NCBI GenBank assembly: GCA_014802705.1
Contig: JAAVBR010000065.1
Location: 1 to 8,416 of the forward strand
Direction: 5' to 3'
Length of the DNA stretch: 8,416 nt
DNA from: a bacterium
Lineage (GTDB): Bacteria > Pseudomonadota > Alphaproteobacteria > Rs-D84
Under the pieces are notes generated by a model, which had not been told where the DNA came from, made no database searches, and saw nothing but the letters and a program-made list of their open reading frames with translations. A program made the translations under genes and the position numbers. Below, one piece after another: positions 6,502 through 8,416 of the stretch. Position 1 is the stretch's first letter; each line of letters opens with the position of its first letter.

Positions 6502-8416
6502 TTGATCAAAAATCTGTTGAATTTTTGCGGAATTTCCATGGCGACGTGGGTCGCGATGGCGGGCGCGTCCATGGCCGCCCAGGCCCCTAACCCGCGTTCG
6601 GGCGTGGCGACGCCGACGGTGTCCGTTGCGACATCCGGCACCACATCCCCGCGCGATGGCCGCGATGTTCAACGCCTGTCTGCCACCACGGCGACATCCA
6701 CCCCCAGCACCACCGTCCAACGGTCGGCCGTGTCACGTAATGCCGCCGCCCCGACAACCAGTGCCCGCGCCACCGCACGTCAAACCGTTGTTTCCGCCGC
6801 GCCCCGCCCCGACGTCACCACGGCGCGCAGTGCCACCAATCTATCGCGCAGCGCGACCGCCGCGACAACCGCCCGGGCCGGCACCGTTGTATCCGCCGGC
6901 ACGTCGAACGTGTCGCGCGCGGCATCCGCATCGCATGTGGTGCGCAGTGCCGCAACCCCATCGTCGGCCCGTGGCGCCGGCACATCGAACGTGTCGCGCG
7001 CGGCATCATCGCGCGCGACCGCCGTCTTTGACGACGTGTCCAAAATCGGGGGCGGCTATGCGGCGTGCCGCGAATCTTATAACACCTGTATGGATCAATT
7101 TTGTGCCAAGGCAAACGAAACCTATCGCCGGTGCTTTTGCAGTGAACGCTTTACCGAATTTCGGGATAAAGAGGCCGGCCTGGACGAAGCCAAAACCCTG
7201 TTGATGCGGTTCCAAGACAACAACCTGAACGCGGTGGATAAAACCGCAGCCGAGGTGACCGCCATGTACACCGCCACTGCCGGGGAACAGGCCATCAAAG
7301 ACGACGTCAGTGGCGCATCCGCCATGCTTAGCGATATTAGCGACCTGTTATCCGGAAAACGCAAGGCCGGCAGCACGGGCGGTTCCCAATCCCTGTTGGA
7401 CAAGGTTTTTGACCCGGGTTCGTTGGATTTTTCGGTCAGCATGGAAGACGCCTGGGCCGGCACCAACACCACCAACGACATTTTCTCTAATCGCTCCGCG
7501 GCATCAGACCTCAGCACGATGGAGGGCGCGGCATTATACAAAGCCGCCCATGATCAATGCACCCAATTGATTCGCGAGGCCTGTACCAGCGATGCCGTCA
7601 CCAACATGGCCCGGTCGTCGTACAGCATCCTGATTTCCCAGGATTGCAACGCGTACGAGAAAAAGATCACCCAACAGGAAGAAGCCGTCACCAGCACCGT
7701 CCGCCAGGCGGAAAAGTACCTGCGCGAGGCACGCTTGGAAGAATACCGCACCCATAATTCGGCGGACGTCAACGAATGTCTGACCCGGGTCAAAGACGCC
7801 ATCCAGGGCGACATGGTCTGTGGCAGCAATTATAAACGCTGCTTGGATCCGACGGGTCTGTACGTGAACGCCACCACGGGCGAGGCTATTTATACCCCCA
7901 TGCTGTTTAAATTGCCGGAACAGATCAACCTGTACCAGGCGGCCAACAGCAACCGCGATATTTTGGACGTCAACCGCGATTTCAACAAATTCTTGGACGA
8001 CAAACGGCAATTTGCCGCCACGGCCCTGGATTCGTGCCGCGACATGGCCGACACGGTCTGGACGGAATTCAAGCGCACCGCCATCATTGAAATTTCCCAG
8101 GCCCAAGACGAATTGATCGAAGACGTCAAATCCACGTGTGTCAGCACCATGGCCGAATGTTACGACAGCACTACCAATTCCTTAAAGGAGTTTGACACCA
8201 CCACGTCCCAGATGTCCGGTGCCCTGGGGGTCTATGCGGCCAAAGATATGTGCAAAGAAAAGGTGGTTGCCTGTGCCGCCCTGTACGGCGGAAACGGCGC
8301 CCAACAATGTCAATTCGACAACAATGGTAAAATTAAAGAAACTTCCCTGGAATCCTGCGGGTTAAAGTCGCTGTTGGCCTTTGTATCTGCCGTCGACACC
8401 GTCAAAATCCAAGAGG
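6502..8416 (+). CDS. Large secreted cysteine-rich protein, 3' end outside the window
   Basis: An uninterrupted frame from TTG 6502 to the window edge, at least 638 residues. It follows an in-frame stop at 6496-6498. Residues 1-26 form a good signal peptide (MIKNLL, hydrophobic core, ASMAA before Q27). A start at ATG 6538 is possible but would lose the charged leader. AGAGAG upstream is a weak ribosome site. Residues 27-175 are low-complexity Ala/Ser/Thr/Val/Arg with recurring RSA, SRAA and ARAT units, probably disordered. From 183 the protein becomes ordered: GGGYAAC opens a cysteine cluster (C189, C196, C201, C211, C213). Thirteen more cysteines follow up to C619. C-x6-C pairs recur at 189/196, 440/447, 546/553 and 584/591, and a C-x7-C at 353/361. 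A charged helical stretch at about 382-425 may be a coiled coil. An even cysteine count in the visible mature part fits disulfides after export. No known family recognised; it could be a surface or periplasmic structural protein. Confidence 0.85.
   Translation, partial: MIKNLLNFCGISMATWVAMAGASMAAQAPNPRSGVATPTVSVATSGTTSPRDGRDVQRLSATTATSTPSTTVQRSAVSRNAAAPTTSARATARQTVVSAAPRPDVTTARSATNLSRSATAATTARAGTVVSAGTSNVSRAASASHVVRSAATPSSARGAGTSNVSRAASSRATAVFDDVSKIGGGYAACRESYNTCMDQFCAKANETYRRCFCSERFTEFRDKEAGLDEAKTLLMRFQDNNLNAVDKTAAEVTAMYTATAGEQAIKDDVSGASAMLSDISDLLSGKRKAGSTGGSQSLLDKVFDPGSLDFSVSMEDAWAGTNTTNDIFSNRSAASDLSTMEGAALYKAAHDQCTQLIREACTSDAVTNMARSSYSILISQDCNAYEKKITQQEEAVTSTVRQAEKYLREARLEEYRTHNSADVNECLTRVKDAIQGDMVCGSNYKRCLDPTGLYVNATTGEAIYTPMLFKLPEQINLYQAANSNRDILDVNRDFNKFLDDKRQFAATALDSCRDMADTVWTEFKRTAIIEISQAQDELIEDVKSTCVSTMAECYDSTTNSLKEFDTTTSQMSGALGVYAAKDMCKEKVVACAALYGGNGAQQCQFDNNGKIKETSLESCGLKSLLAFVSAVDTVKIQE
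6894..7007 (+). repeat. In-frame 33-base direct repeat, two copies
   Basis: Bases 6894-6926 recur at 6975-7007 with one silent mismatch (ACG/ACA, Thr). The offset is 81 bases (27 codons), so both copies are read in the same frame and encode AGTSNVSRAAS. They lie in the low-complexity part of the exported protein and are likely the remains of a tandem duplication. Confidence 0.9.

Noticed and set aside
6079..6720. 213-codon minus-strand open frame crossing the 6438-6502 junction
   Set aside because: A Gly/Arg-rich product with no ribosome site that runs through two well-supported plus-strand genes; it arises from G+C-rich codons read backwards.
6626..7204. 192-codon plus-strand frame rich in Pro and Arg
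   Set aside because: This is the low-complexity part of the exported protein read in another frame. The true frame has a signal peptide, stays open to the window end and gives ordered sequence afterwards.
7534..8106. 190-codon minus-strand open frame
   Set aside because: It is antisense to the cysteine-rich coding region, with no promoter or ribosome site and a composition typical of a shadow frame.

Overview
The window looks like chromosome of a bacterium, most likely an alphaproteobacterium, possibly a host-associated or reduced-genome lineage. The best taxonomic evidence is a full-length DnaE of the proteobacterial type (its PDFDVDF catalytic motif falls at the E. coli residue numbers) and sigma70-like promoters. 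The alphaproteobacterial placement is an inference from overall protein style and has not been tested. There is no rRNA, tRNA, CRISPR array, transposase or phage gene in the window.

Layout. (1) Positions 1-41 hold a strong hairpin terminator. (2) Positions 40-872, minus strand, hold a two-gene unit of small single-pass membrane proteins. The promoter-proximal gene is broken by a frameshift at a run of eight G. The second gene is intact and shares its C-terminal motif, so the two are probably diverged paralogues. (3) A divergent intergenic region (873-978) carries one promoter for each direction. (4) Positions 979-5240, plus strand, hold dnaE (replicative DNA polymerase III alpha subunit) and rsmH (16S rRNA C1402 N4-methyltransferase). 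The two overlap by one base and are probably translationally coupled. The predicted dnaE promoter sits so close to the ATG that the mRNA would be leaderless. (5) Positions 5293-6438, plus strand, hold a second two-gene unit with its own promoter: a multi-pass membrane protein with an N-terminal CPVC motif, then a soluble helical protein with a low-complexity tail. (6) From 6502 to the window edge runs a large secreted cysteine-rich protein, at least 638 residues long and cut off by the window. It has a signal peptide, an Ala/Ser/Thr/Arg low-complexity stretch containing an internal DNA repeat, and a mature region with recurring C-x6-C pairs. Its promoter lies in a dyad that looks like an operator.

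The well-understood part is dnaE-rsmH (replication and ribosome maturation). The rest (two small membrane proteins, the CPVC membrane protein and its partner, and the cysteine-rich exported protein) belongs to no family I can name with certainty. These are cell-envelope genes and are the parts most likely to hold undescribed biology.
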